Positions 1 to 9,946 of a stretch of DNA of 64,000 nucleotides are shown here, in pieces (position 1 is the stretch's first letter; each line of letters starts with the position of its first letter). Both the position numbers and the translations under genes were made by a program. A model generated the notes under the pieces. The model saw only the letters and a program-made list of their open reading frames with translations, was not told the DNA's origin and searched no databases. Origin of the DNA: Rubinisphaera italica (GTDB lineage: Bacteria > Planctomycetota > Planctomycetia > Planctomycetales > Planctomycetaceae); NCBI RefSeq assembly GCF_007859715.1, contig NZ_SJPG01000001.1, positions 4,490,728 through 4,554,727 on the forward strand. The letters run 5' to 3'.

Positions 1-2
1 CG

Positions 3-1037
3 ATTCCGGAATCGAAATCGGATCCCTACTGGCAAAGCTATGTGATATTTATCGTTCGCGATCAGCGACCTGCCCAAATATTGTTTCAATGCAGCGACAA
101 TACCTGGCAGGCTTATAATCGCTGGCCCGTTAATGAATCGCTGTATACACATCCTGACGGAGCCCACGCGCCGAATGTTGCGGTCAGTTTTGATCGTCCG
201 TATGGAAAATACAACCAAATATTCGATCACCCTCTTTCTGTCGGTTCCGGCGAGTTCCTGCTCTGGGAATATCCGCTCTGTTACTGGTTGGAACAACACG
301 GCTACGATGTGACCTATGGGTCAAATCGCGATACTGTCGATCCCGCCTTCATTACCCGTTGCCAGAATTTCATCAGCGTCGGACATGATGAATATTGGGA
401 TATTGCTCAATACCATGCTGCAGAACAGGCCATTGATGCAGGTGTGAATTATCTTTGGCTGTGCGGCAATTCGGTCTTTATCGTTTCGCCTTTTGAAGCA
501 AGCTCGCAGGGTGTCCCGCAGAGGATCATTTCAAGAGCCGGTTGCTATGGACCGCTCCGCGATGATGAAATTCAATCGTATGCCTCGTTGTTCGCAGGGC
601 TGACGGACAAAGCTCCAGACGAACGCAAGATCATTGGAGCACGCAGCGTGGTTCCGTTTAATGGAGGCGGAGACTGGACCTGCGTCAATCCCCAACATTG
701 GTTATTCGCAAATACCGGAATAAAACAGGGGGATTCCATTCCAGGTTTGGTCGGCTGGGAACATCATGGAGAACCAGATCTGGAACGAGATGGGCTCGAA
801 GTCCTCGCGGAGGGAACGATCTGGTCGGGCGGAGTTCGAGAGGGACATTATGCAGCCACAATCTTCCCCGGCCCTAAAGGGAACTTCGTCTTCAATGCCG
901 CCACGATTTTCTGGGCACAGGGGCTCTCCTCACCGCCGGGACATATCCTGCCCTGGTCACACGGCAGTCGCCCTTCCGGTCCCGATGTTCGAGTCCAGCA
1001 AATGACAAAAAACCTTTTAGATCGAATGAGAGAATAG
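3..1037 (+). CDS. N,N-dimethylformamidase large-subunit-like protein (5' partial)
   Basis: The reading frame is open to the left edge of the window, so the true start lies upstream; the GTG at 42 is only the first start-like codon inside the window. The visible residues match the C-terminal domain of the N,N-dimethylformamidase beta subunit family, with the segment VGHDEYW followed about 24 residues later by LWLCGNS, the family's most recognisable block. That enzyme hydrolyses dimethylformamide to dimethylamine and formate, but many bacterial homologues are uncharacterised, so the substrate here is unknown. It is followed by a separate gene for a secreted propeller protein after a gap of about 130 bases. 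The family call is firm and the substrate is not. Confidence 0.8.
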   Translation: MPESKSDPYWQSYVIFIVRDQRPAQILFQCSDNTWQAYNRWPVNESLYTHPDGAHAPNVAVSFDRPYGKYNQIFDHPLSVGSGEFLLWEYPLCYWLEQHGYDVTYGSNRDTVDPAFITRCQNFISVGHDEYWDIAQYHAAEQAIDAGVNYLWLCGNSVFIVSPFEASSQGVPQRIISRAGCYGPLRDDEIQSYASLFAGLTDKAPDERKIIGARSVVPFNGGGDWTCVNPQHWLFANTGIKQGDSIPGLVGWEHHGEPDLERDGLEVLAEGTIWSGGVREGHYAATIFPGPKGNFVFNAATIFWAQGLSSPPGHILPWSHGSRPSGPDVRVQQMTKNLLDRMRE

Positions 1038-1166
1038 AACCAGTCCAACAACAACTAGATGGCCTAGCCATCACAGTTGAAGGTGGCCGCTGTTTTCAGA
1101 GACTCATTTTGAAGCAGGGCTATCCATTCCAATCAAATTACAATACTTCAAGAATTGTTATTCCTA

Positions 1167-2645
1167 ATGCGAAATTGTCTCTTCATTTTTACATTGCTTG
1201 CCACCCAATTCACAGCCGTATTTCAATATTCTTTAAGTGCGGCAGATGACGTAATCCATATCGGCAGCCGTCGAGAATTACTGGTCGATCATTACCTGAT
1301 CGACCACCTGAAAAATGTTCGTCTCGTACTCAATCGCCCGCGCGATGAGGGTGTGGCATTAGAGTTTGACAAGCCTTGGGAGGGGCTGTTCTGCGGATAC
1401 TGTACGGTCATCAAAGATGAGGAATTGTACCGACTCTACTACCGGGGCAGTCCGAAAGTCGGAGCAGATGGGAATCAAAACGAAGTCTACTGTTGTGCGG
1501 AATCGAAAGATGGAATCTCATGGACGAAACCAGAACTCGATCTCTTTGAAATACCAGGTCATTCGAAGAATAATATCATTCTGGCTGATGCTGCTCCGGT
1601 GACTCACAATTTCTGCCCGATGCTTGATACTCGTCCTGGAGTCCCAGCAGGAGAGCGATATAAGGCAATCGGTGGGACGATGACCAGTGGTTTGATCGCG
1701 ATGACCTCAGCTGATGGTCTTCATTGGAAAAAACTCCAGGAAGAACCAGTGATTACGACAACCATGGTTCCCTACAATTACATGTTCGATTCGCAGAATC
1801 TCGCCTTCTGGTCTACCCACGAAAATAAGTATGTCTGCTACTTTCGTGTTTTTGAGGGAGGAATACGTCGCATTTGCCGATCGACCAGCGATGACTTTAT
1901 CAATTGGTCTGAACCAATCCTGATGAAGTACCGCAATCCGAACGGCGAGGCCCCGATTGAGCATCTTTACACAAATCAAACGCATCCCTACTTCCGGGCA
2001 CCGCATTTGTATGTCTCAATTGCTGCTCGATTTATGCCGGGGCGACAAGTACTTACCGACGAACAGGCGAAAGCGATCAATGTCTCTCCAAAATACTTCA
2101 AGGATACTTCAGACGCGATTTTGATGACTTCGCGTGGCGGTAGTTTCTACGATCGAACGTTTCCAGGCGGATTCATTCGTCCCGGAATTGGTGCGCGTAA
2201 TTGGGTTTCGCGGACAAACTATCCGGCGCTGAATGTTGTACAAACCGGTCCTGCGGAAATGTCTATTTATTTAAATCAGGATTACGCCCAGCCGACCTCA
2301 CACCTGCGGAGATACTCGATTCGTTTGGATGGATTTGCATCTGCCCAAGGGCCATATGCTGGTGGAGAATTGCTGACCAAACCACTGACATTCACTGGTG
2401 GTAAATTGTCGATTAACTTTGGGACTTCAGCAGCAGGTAGCATTCGTGTTGAGATTCAAGATCCCTCCGGCAATCCGTTGCCAGGCTACTCGCTGGCTGA
2501 TTCCGATGAGCAAATCGGAAACGAAATTGAACGTGTGGTCACATGGAAACAGAGCAGCGATGTCTCCTCACTTTCTGGGAAACCTGTTCGACTCCGATTT
2601 GTGATCAAGGATGCTGATCTGTTCGCTTTCAAGTTCGGAGATTAG
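1167..2645 (+). CDS. Secreted five-bladed-propeller glycosidase-like protein
   Basis: The product begins with a hydrophobic signal peptide (MRNCLFIFTLLATQ, cleavage probably after SLSAA). The ATG at 1167 was preferred to an in-frame TTG at 1155 because it gives a compact signal sequence; no clear Shine-Dalgarno site precedes either. At least three repeated motifs of the form [ST]xDGxxW are visible (SKDGISWTKPE, SADGLHWKK, TSDDFINWSEP), spaced as in GH32/GH43-type and BNR-type propellers. This suggests an extracellular carbohydrate-acting or carbohydrate-binding protein. The catalytic acidic triad could not be assigned by eye. The C-terminal 110 residues look like a separate beta-sandwich. The fold is inferred and the substrate is unknown. 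Confidence 0.65.
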   Translation: MRNCLFIFTLLATQFTAVFQYSLSAADDVIHIGSRRELLVDHYLIDHLKNVRLVLNRPRDEGVALEFDKPWEGLFCGYCTVIKDEELYRLYYRGSPKVGADGNQNEVYCCAESKDGISWTKPELDLFEIPGHSKNNIILADAAPVTHNFCPMLDTRPGVPAGERYKAIGGTMTSGLIAMTSADGLHWKKLQEEPVITTTMVPYNYMFDSQNLAFWSTHENKYVCYFRVFEGGIRRICRSTSDDFINWSEPILMKYRNPNGEAPIEHLYTNQTHPYFRAPHLYVSIAARFMPGRQVLTDEQAKAINVSPKYFKDTSDAILMTSRGGSFYDRTFPGGFIRPGIGARNWVSRTNYPALNVVQTGPAEMSIYLNQDYAQPTSHLRRYSIRLDGFASAQGPYAGGELLTKPLTFTGGKLSINFGTSAAGSIRVEIQDPSGNPLPGYSLADSDEQIGNEIERVVTWKQSSDVSSLSGKPVRLRFVIKDADLFAFKFGD

Positions 2646-3103
2646 ATTCAGGGACTTAATCCGACCGATCTGAACAGCACTTGAGCAGTTCGATCAGTAG
2701 AATTGCAGGGGTTATTCAATCTGGATCATTTGTAATTCAGTTTGCAGTTTACGGTAGCGGCTTATTGATGGTTTCAACCCGGTTAATCCAGTCAATCACC
2801 CGCTACATATATGCAGGAACGGCTATAAATGCAGTGTGCCTTCGCATGTACGATGATTGCCATGAAGCGCAATGTTTGCTCAGACAGGGCGCAGAAAATC
2901 AATTTGGAAACGCTCAAGCACTTAGCCTACGATTCCCAGCGTAAGCTCAGTCTACAGAAGTTCTGGTTTTACAATGGTTTCTCTTGTATTATCGTCTATC
3001 CAGTCTTGACAAGCCTGAATAACGATTGAGAATATATGGATGCAATTTTAATTGCTCCCTCCTTTCAAACTCACCTGCCTGTTAATTGGAATCCTCATTT
3101 TTG
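2646..3103. other. Intergenic region without a supported gene
   Basis: About 460 bases separate the propeller gene from the DUF1549 gene. Short open frames of 60-90 codons exist here but have no signal peptide, motif or ribosome-binding site and read as noise. No terminator hairpin or RNA gene was recognised. Confidence 0.5.
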
Positions 3104-5365
3104 ATGAATCCCATTTGCTCACTGATGGAGCTGAATAAGAGTCAACTGAGGTTGAACTTTATCGCTCGTTTTCTCGTGATTGTGATCGCCTCGAGCGTTA
3201 CTGGTGTTTTCGATTTGCCGACTTCACATGCGGAATCGCCAGAGCAAAACTCAGGGATTGATTTTGATCGAGATATCCAACCGATTCTCACACGTTACGG
3301 TTGCAATTCGGGAGCGTGTCACGGCAAGCAACGTGGCCAGAACGGGTTCCAGCTTTCTTTGCTCGGTTTTGATTCCGATTTCGATTATGACGCACTCGTC
3401 AACGATTCCCGTGGCAGACGCATCACCCCGGCTCGCCCAGACGAAAGCCTTTTCTTAGCAAAACCTGCGGCTAAATTACCGCACGGTGGTGGATTGATCT
3501 TTTCGGCTGACGATGCCGCGTATCAGATACTCAAAGAATGGATTGCTTCTGGGATGCCGCGAAGTATTCCTGGGACACCGGATTTATTACGGGTCGAAGT
3601 CAATCCGATTCAAACCCGATTTCTGGAGAATCGAAGTGAGTCACTTCAGGTGACCGCATTCTATAGCGATGGCTCAAAAAGAGATGTCACCGACTTTGCC
3701 ACTTATCAATCCAACGAAAGTCCGATTGCAGCCGTTGATGAACATGGAGTTGTGACTGTTGGAAATCTGACGGGCGAAGCTGCAATCATGGCGCGGTATT
3801 CCGGTCATTTTGCCGTTTTCACCGCGTCGATACCTCTCCCGGAACCGATAGCCGAAAGCGAATACAGTTCCCTGCCGATTAATAATGAGATTGACCGACT
3901 TATCTGGGGCAAATTGAAAACATTGAATGTGCGTCCTTCAGAAGCTGCAGAGGAACATAAATTTCTGCGGCGAGCCTACATTGATATTGTCGGACGACTG
4001 CCAACGGCCGAAGAAGCATCCCGTTATTTGAATGATACTGCCCCTGGAAAAGAAAATGCTCTGGTGGATCACTTACTGGCCGACCCCGAGTATGCGGAAC
4101 ACTGGGCCAATAAATGGGCTGACTTATTGCGACCTAATCCATATCGGGTCGGTATCAAAGCGACCATGAGTTTTGATACCTGGATCCGCGATGCGTTTCG
4201 TAGAAATCAGCCTTACGATGAGTTTGTCACGGAATTGATCACGGCTCAAGGGGGCACATTCCGGAACGGAAGTGTGACTCTGTTTCGAGACCGTCGATCA
4301 CCTGACGAGTTGACCACGATTGTCAGCCAACTCTTTCTCGGCGTGCGACTCGAATGTGCGAAATGTCATCACCATCCATTCGAAGTTTACGGACAGGAAG
4401 ACTTCTACAGCTTCGCGGCTTACTTTGCCAGATTAGGACGAAAAGGAAAGGGAGTCTCACCACCCATCTCAGGTTCTGAAGAATTTATTTATGTCAGCGA
4501 TAAAGGAGAAGTCAAGCATCCCCTGACAAACGAAGTTCTCCCTCCCAAGCCATTGTACGGCAATGCAGAAGCCATTGAAGAAGATCAGGACCGGCGCGTT
4601 GCTCTGGCGGCATGGATGACCTCGTCTGAAAATCGGAAATTTGCTCAAACAATGGCGAACAGAGTATGGGCCGACCTGATGGGAAATGGACTGGTGGAAC
4701 CGGTCGATGATTTACGTGCGACCAACCCGGCCAGCAATCCGGAATTGCTCGATCATCTCGGAGAATATTTTGTTGAACACAATTTCGACCTCAAGGAATT
4801 GATCCGATATATCATGTCTTCGCATGTCTATCGATTGAGTTCTCAGCCGAACCCCACCAATGCGTTCGACACTCGTTATTACTCCAGAAGATACCGAACA
4901 CGACTTCGAGCAGAAGTGATGCTCGATTCTGTCTGTCAGATCACGGGCGTTCCTGAATCATATTCGGCCATGGCTCCCGAATCGCGGGCCAAGGAACTTT
5001 GGACGCATCGGATTTCCTCCCTGTTTCTGGATGCCTTTGCCAGACCAGACCCGAATCAGGATCCTCCCTGTGAACGCATTCCCGACTCGACAGTCATTCA
5101 AACTCTTCACATGATGAACTCGGAGAACCTCTCGAAGAAAATTTCGGCTGACATCGGATTCGTCAAACAGTTGTCAGAGAGCGAGAAATCCCCAGAGGAA
5201 TTGATCGACCAGCTCTATCTTTCTGCTTATTCCCGATATCCCGATTCCGGTGAAAAATTACAGGGACTCGAATACCTTAATCAATCTTCCGAAAACCGAC
5301 GAAAACTTATTGAAGACTACCTTTGGGCACTGCTGAATACTCCTGAGTTCGTCTACAAAGACTAA
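3104..5365 (+). CDS. DUF1549/DUF1553 planctomycete cytochrome-like protein
   Basis: This is a typical large secreted planctomycete protein. After an N-terminal hydrophobic segment it has a haem-like CNSGACH motif (C-x4-C-H, PSCyt1-type), a bacterial Ig-like domain (about residues 165-250), DUF1549 (from about 260, with FLRRAYIDIVGRLPT and a CAKCHHH site) and DUF1553 towards the C-terminus (MANRVWADLMG and DLKELIRYIMSS). An in-frame TTG lies at 3086; ATG 3104 or 3125 both leave a signal sequence, and 3104 is chosen. These proteins are almost always paired with DUF1501 proteins, as here (next gene 52 bases downstream). They are thought to act outside the cytoplasm in polymer degradation or electron transfer, but no reaction is established. 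Confidence 0.9.
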   Translation: MNPICSLMELNKSQLRLNFIARFLVIVIASSVTGVFDLPTSHAESPEQNSGIDFDRDIQPILTRYGCNSGACHGKQRGQNGFQLSLLGFDSDFDYDALVNDSRGRRITPARPDESLFLAKPAAKLPHGGGLIFSADDAAYQILKEWIASGMPRSIPGTPDLLRVEVNPIQTRFLENRSESLQVTAFYSDGSKRDVTDFATYQSNESPIAAVDEHGVVTVGNLTGEAAIMARYSGHFAVFTASIPLPEPIAESEYSSLPINNEIDRLIWGKLKTLNVRPSEAAEEHKFLRRAYIDIVGRLPTAEEASRYLNDTAPGKENALVDHLLADPEYAEHWANKWADLLRPNPYRVGIKATMSFDTWIRDAFRRNQPYDEFVTELITAQGGTFRNGSVTLFRDRRSPDELTTIVSQLFLGVRLECAKCHHHPFEVYGQEDFYSFAAYFARLGRKGKGVSPPISGSEEFIYVSDKGEVKHPLTNEVLPPKPLYGNAEAIEEDQDRRVALAAWMTSSENRKFAQTMANRVWADLMGNGLVEPVDDLRATNPASNPELLDHLGEYFVEHNFDLKELIRYIMSSHVYRLSSQPNPTNAFDTRYYSRRYRTRLRAEVMLDSVCQITGVPESYSAMAPESRAKELWTHRISSLFLDAFARPDPNQDPPCERIPDSTVIQTLHMMNSENLSKKISADIGFVKQLSESEKSPEELIDQLYLSAYSRYPDSGEKLQGLEYLNQSSENRRKLIEDYLWALLNTPEFVYKD

Positions 5366-5417
5366 AAGCATCGTACAACGCAATCCCCCTTGAATAAGAG
5401 GCTGTAAGGATTCAGAC

Positions 5418-6746
5418 ATGTGGAATAAAAACTGCCAGGGAATCAATCGAAGAGATTGTCTTCAACTGGGCGTGAGTACGGCCCTGGGCATTGGCTTTGC
5501 CGATCTGCTCAAGCTTCAATTACAGGCAGCAGATTCGCCTGACCGTCTGAAAGCCAAAGCGAAAAGTTGTATTCTAGTCTGGCTGGATGGAGGCCCGACA
5601 CACTACGAAACCTTCGATCCTAAGCCAGAAGCTCCCGTCGAGATTCGTGGAGAATATCACACCATTGATACAAAAGTTCCGGGGATTCAGTTCTCTGAGC
5701 ATATGAAAAAACTGGCGGGAATCTCTGATAAGTTTGCTGTGGTACGCTCCATTCGTCACAATCAGGGAAATCATGGAGCGGGCAATCATTACATGATGAC
5801 CGGTGCTCCCCCTCGGATTCCTGTTGGATGTGGTGCGTTTGTCAGTTTTCATCCCAGTCTGGGCTCGGCTACTGCTCATGCACGCGGACATCAGAATGGG
5901 TTGCCTTCATATTTCTCAATGCCTTCCATGACACGCTCGGGCGGGCCAAGTTTCCTTGGCGCCCAATATGCCCCGTTTGTTGTTCCTAGTGATCCTAATA
6001 GCAAAAATTTCCGGGTCCGCGATGTCGCACTGCCTGCAGGACTGGACGACCTGCGATTTGGACATCGTCAGGATTTACGAAATCTGGTGGATCAGTTGCC
6101 CCGCTATACGGAAAAATCTGTTGGAGATCCCGCTCTGGCTCTCGATGAATTTTATTCACAAAGTTACGACCTGATGTCCTCAGCTGCGGCTCAGGAGGCA
6201 TTTGATATTGGTCGAGAAGAAGAAACTGTACGATCCCGATTCGGTCGGCATCCCTTTGGTCAGCGGGCTTTGCTCGCACGACGACTTGTCGAAGCCGGTG
6301 TCCCTTTCATTACCTTGAATGAAGGAGGTTGGGATCATCATCGGGATCTATTCAAAACCTGCAAAACCCGCCTGCCAACACTCGATGCCACCGTCGCCAC
6401 ATTGATTGAAGATCTCGAAGAGCGTGGCCTGTTGGAAGAAACTCTGGTTGTCGTACTGGGAGAATTTGGTAGAACGCCAAAAATCAATAAAGATGGCGGT
6501 CGGGATCACTGGTCGAATGCGATGTCTGTCCTGATGGCTGGTGCTGGTATTCCAGGTGGAACAATTGTTGGCGCCACTGATCGTCAAGGATATTCTGCCA
6601 GCGAGAGAGTTCTTTCCCCTGAGAATTTTGTTTCCACAATTTATAGCAAACTGGGCATTGACCCCAATCAAATCCTCTATACGCCTCAAGGCCGCCCGAC
6701 ACACCTGGTCAGCAATGCCGAGACAATTAGCGAATTAATGACATAA
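5418..6746 (+). CDS. DUF1501 family protein (sulfatase/phosphatase-fold)
   Basis: The N-terminus INRRDCLQLGVSTALG is a twin-arginine-like export signal. The body carries DUF1501 hallmarks: ILVWLDGGPTHYETFDPKP, RSIRHNQGNHGAGNHY, LNEGGWDHH, LGEFGRTPK and GGRDHW, which supply candidate metal ligands of the alkaline-phosphatase-like fold. An AAGGA ribosome-binding site sits 7 bases before the ATG. It forms an operon with the DUF1549/1553 gene upstream and the PPC-domain gene 9 bases downstream. DUF1501 proteins are abundant in planctomycetes and their substrate is unknown. Confidence 0.9.
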   Translation: MWNKNCQGINRRDCLQLGVSTALGIGFADLLKLQLQAADSPDRLKAKAKSCILVWLDGGPTHYETFDPKPEAPVEIRGEYHTIDTKVPGIQFSEHMKKLAGISDKFAVVRSIRHNQGNHGAGNHYMMTGAPPRIPVGCGAFVSFHPSLGSATAHARGHQNGLPSYFSMPSMTRSGGPSFLGAQYAPFVVPSDPNSKNFRVRDVALPAGLDDLRFGHRQDLRNLVDQLPRYTEKSVGDPALALDEFYSQSYDLMSSAAAQEAFDIGREEETVRSRFGRHPFGQRALLARRLVEAGVPFITLNEGGWDHHRDLFKTCKTRLPTLDATVATLIEDLEERGLLEETLVVVLGEFGRTPKINKDGGRDHWSNAMSVLMAGAGIPGGTIVGATDRQGYSASERVLSPENFVSTIYSKLGIDPNQILYTPQGRPTHLVSNAETISELMT

Positions 6747-6755
6747 AATGATATC

Positions 6756-8357
6756 ATGATATATCTTTCAATGACTTACCTCCGGGTCCTGTTCGTGTGT
6801 TCTGGATTCTTAACCTTATTCCTGAACCCCACTTCAGGCATTCTGGCACAGTCCCCAGCCGTGACTGGCCTGTTCCCTTCTGGCGGACAATCAGGGACGA
6901 AATGTGTCGTCAAGTTGCAGGGAAAGCCTGGGAGTTTGCCGTTAAGCATCTGGGTCGCAGATGATGAATTACTGCAGGCGGAACTCAATGACACAGCGAC
7001 CGAATTGATATTGAATATTGCCGAAGAAGCAGCCCCTCAATTGACATGGATTCGCTTTTACAACGCATCTGGCAGCAGCGACTTAATCCCATTTCTCATT
7101 TCAAAGCTGCCTCAGGTGGAGGAAAAGGAGCCGAATCAATCGATTTCGGAAGCTCATCAAATCGAAACACTTCCGCAGATTGTAGAAGGCGTTTTGAGCA
7201 AGTCGGGAGAAGTCGACACCTTTGCGGTAACCTTGAATGCCGGTGAAACGTTCATCGCTTCGCTGGATGCTCATGGTTTACTCGGGTCACCAATGGATGG
7301 AGTCCTGCAATTGCTGGATCATCGCGGTTTTGTCCTCGCTCAAAACGACGACGACCACGGATTCGACCCCTTACTGAATTTCATGATAAATGAGACGGGC
7401 ACATACTATGTTCGCCTGTTTGGTTTTCCGTCCACACCCAACAGTACTATTAATTATGCAGGTGGAGCAGACTATCACTATCGTTTGACGCTCACGAATC
7501 AGGCTTTTGTGGCTTATCAGTTTTCTGTACAAAGCAATCAATCGACCGTCAACAAGGTTGAGGGTTGGAATCTGGAACGGACCAATTCGAAACTGGCTCA
7601 GTTGATCCGACCGCAGCTTGCGTCTGATAGCAAACAACCGTTGAATTATCCAGAAACATTCCCCGCAACACTGAGTCTTCCGGAGTCTATTTTTGGCGTT
7701 ATCGACAAAACAGATGCACCCCCTCATTATCAGGTCACCCTTAAAAAGGGGGAGATAATTCGACTTCAGGTTCTCTCTCAATCTCTCGGCTCTTTCCTCG
7801 ATCCCGTACTCACCATCAAAGATTCCTCGGGGAAACTCATCAAGGAATTCGACGATATCGCAAAAACAAATTTCGATATCGACACCGCATGGACTGCACC
7901 CCTGGATGAAACTTATACATTTCTCATCTCAGATCGATATCAAAGTATTGGCCCTCGAAAATTTTATCAATTTCGAATCGAACAGGATCAGCCTCGCTTT
8001 CGCTTGAGTGTGTCCGAAAATCACTTCAGCCTCACGCCAGAGAAACCTCTGGAGGTCAGCATCAACGTGGAGCGTTTGGGGGGATTCGAAATGCCGATCA
8101 CCTTCTCGGTTGATGGACTTCCAGATAACATCACGTATGAATCGATCCCGTCCGAACATAAGCAGAAGACTGAGAAAAAAGTCACCCTCAAACTTCTTGC
8201 AGCCAATGTAACGACAAGTTGGAATGGCCCCATTCAAATTTCTGGTCACCCAGAGGCCGATGAGAGCAAACGCGTTTTGGCAGTTGGCCCGACAAAACTT
8301 CCAGACGTAACTACGAATCAACTTTGGTTGACACTCGTCGAGCCTGCATCAAACTGA
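6756..8357 (+). CDS. Secreted PPC-domain (peptidase pre/post C-terminal) protein
   Basis: A signal peptide (ending near SGILAQ) is followed by an IPT/Ig-like strand set (VTGLFPSGGQSGTKCVV) and then by at least one bacterial pre-peptidase C-terminal (PPC) domain around residues 125-240, recognised by EKEPNQS, the hydrophobic VDTFAVTLNAGETF segment and ETGTYYVRLFG. A second similar unit spans about 305-410. The gene starts 9 bases after the DUF1501 stop, so it is probably the third gene of that operon. Such trios are common in planctomycetes, and the protein is probably a non-catalytic partner exported with the DUF1549/1501 pair. This role is inferred from context. Confidence 0.8.
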   Translation: MIYLSMTYLRVLFVCSGFLTLFLNPTSGILAQSPAVTGLFPSGGQSGTKCVVKLQGKPGSLPLSIWVADDELLQAELNDTATELILNIAEEAAPQLTWIRFYNASGSSDLIPFLISKLPQVEEKEPNQSISEAHQIETLPQIVEGVLSKSGEVDTFAVTLNAGETFIASLDAHGLLGSPMDGVLQLLDHRGFVLAQNDDDHGFDPLLNFMINETGTYYVRLFGFPSTPNSTINYAGGADYHYRLTLTNQAFVAYQFSVQSNQSTVNKVEGWNLERTNSKLAQLIRPQLASDSKQPLNYPETFPATLSLPESIFGVIDKTDAPPHYQVTLKKGEIIRLQVLSQSLGSFLDPVLTIKDSSGKLIKEFDDIAKTNFDIDTAWTAPLDETYTFLISDRYQSIGPRKFYQFRIEQDQPRFRLSVSENHFSLTPEKPLEVSINVERLGGFEMPITFSVDGLPDNITYESIPSEHKQKTEKKVTLKLLAANVTTSWNGPIQISGHPEADESKRVLAVGPTKLPDVTTNQLWLTLVEPASN

Positions 8358-8478
8358 AGTCGATCTTTCGAGCTGAGGGCTAAAGACGACTGCAGCTTGC
8401 AGTAGCAGCTTTTTGATGATTTAAGAATCATTGCCTGGAAAAGGAACATCTTCCACAGAATCGCGGTGACTGCGGGGG

Positions 8479-9822
8479 CTATTGCTTCAATTCTTCCAAA
8501 CTCAACTTTCGTTGACTGGCGTCTATTAGTTCGACGGGATGCAGGACAGGGATTTTGAGTTTGCGTTGTTTCAATAATGCCTGTAGTTGAAGTGAACAAC
8601 CGACATTGGCCGAGACGATCACATCGGGATTTTGTTCGAGGATATGATCGAGTTTGCGATTGCCGAGTCGATCCGACATATCCGGCTCTACGAGATTATA
8701 ACTACCAGCCGCTCCGCAGCAGATATTCGCTTCCGGAATCGAAACAATCTCCAGACCGGGTATTTTTCGCAGCAGTTCGCGAGGTTGCGATTCGATTTGC
8801 TGAGCGTGTCGCAAGTGACAAGCATCCTGATAGACCGCCCGCACAGGTAACGGACCTCCAGGTGGCTCAATATTCAGTTCGGACAGAAATTCATTAATAT
8901 CCCGAATCTGCCCTGCAAACTGATTCAAGTCATCCGCATCCCCTGCAGAATACTGAGTCAGATGTCCATATTCCTTGAGCATCGCCCCGCAACCAGCCAC
9001 ATTCACCAGAATGACTTCAACGCCAGCCGTTTTGAAGGCTTCAATATTAGTGCGGGCTCGCTGGAGGGCCACATCGGTATGACCGGAATGATAATCCATC
9101 GCTCCACAACAGGATTGAGCATGCGGCACGATCACATCGCAGCCCGCTTCCTGCAACACGCGAACCGTCGCCCAGTGCAGCGAGCGAAACATGCCGTCTG
9201 CGACGCAGCCGAGAAACAGTCCCACCTTGCGACGAGCCGGCCGTTCGTGAGCATCGATCCGTTCGGGGAGTGGACTCTCGTACGGTTTCAACTTCGGCAA
9301 CATGCGATGCATTCGCTGCAACGGAGTCGGCAATAACTTGACAATTCCAGTCGCATCAATCACTCGATCCAGCTTCAGCCACTGCATCAGACGCGTCGGC
9401 CACAGAATCCGTTCGAGCCGATGTCGGTTCGTGAACAGATCTCTCAGGATATATTTGTCGAACCAGGATTCTTTGTGATCGGGATCATTCGCCAACTGCT
9501 TCTGATGATCGGAATTTCGAAACGATTCGATCAGCTGCCCATACTGCACACCGGAAGGACAAGCGGTCTCGCAACTGCGGCAATCGAGGCATAAATCGAG
9601 ATGCCTGCGGGCTTTTTCAGTCAATTCGATTCGCTGCTCTTCGATGCCTCGCATCAAATGGATTCGACCACGCGGTCCATCGTTCTCGTTGCCTGTTTCC
9701 AGATAAGTCGGGCAGGAAGATGTGCAAAGACCACAGTGAATGCAGGTCAATAAGTCTTCATGAGAGACGTAACCGGCAAACTGAGGCGTTGTAGGATCGG
9801 GGTTTGAAGATGTGCTCGTCAT
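8479..9822 (-). CDS. glcF: Glycolate oxidase iron-sulfur subunit (GlcF-like)
   Basis: The protein has two 4Fe-4S ferredoxin motifs near the N-terminus (CIHCGLCTSSCP and CLDCRSCETACP) and two CCG domains (CCGAMDYHSG and CCGAAGSYN), the architecture of GlcF and related lactate/glycolate oxidoreductase subunits. GlcF passes electrons from the flavin subunits GlcD/GlcE to the quinone pool at the membrane. No GlcD or GlcE gene adjoins it; nadC lies divergently 124 bases away. The ATG at 9822 was chosen over an in-frame TTG two codons upstream. Other CCG-family heterodisulfide-reductase-like enzymes are possible, but the domain order and length fit GlcF best. Confidence 0.88.
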   Translation of the reverse strand: MTSTSSNPDPTTPQFAGYVSHEDLLTCIHCGLCTSSCPTYLETGNENDGPRGRIHLMRGIEEQRIELTEKARRHLDLCLDCRSCETACPSGVQYGQLIESFRNSDHQKQLANDPDHKESWFDKYILRDLFTNRHRLERILWPTRLMQWLKLDRVIDATGIVKLLPTPLQRMHRMLPKLKPYESPLPERIDAHERPARRKVGLFLGCVADGMFRSLHWATVRVLQEAGCDVIVPHAQSCCGAMDYHSGHTDVALQRARTNIEAFKTAGVEVILVNVAGCGAMLKEYGHLTQYSAGDADDLNQFAGQIRDINEFLSELNIEPPGGPLPVRAVYQDACHLRHAQQIESQPRELLRKIPGLEIVSIPEANICCGAAGSYNLVEPDMSDRLGNRKLDHILEQNPDVIVSANVGCSLQLQALLKQRKLKIPVLHPVELIDASQRKLSLEELKQ

Positions 9823-9946
9823 ATCCAACTCAGTTTAACGTCGCTAAAATCCAGGTAACAGGGACAGGAATAAACTTGCCGCTCCCTTTTCAATTGATCA
9901 TTGTTTTAAAAGACGATAACAACCTGCCTGCGAAAATACAGAGACC

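Noticed and set aside
2681..2944. 87-codon frame between the propeller and DUF1549 genes
   Set aside because: No export signal, motif or initiation site; overlaps a second equally poor frame.
8389..8414. Terminator between the convergent PPC-domain and glcF genes
   Set aside because: The ACTGCA/TGCAGT stem is short with a 3-base loop and the T-run begins 7 bases away; too weak to call.
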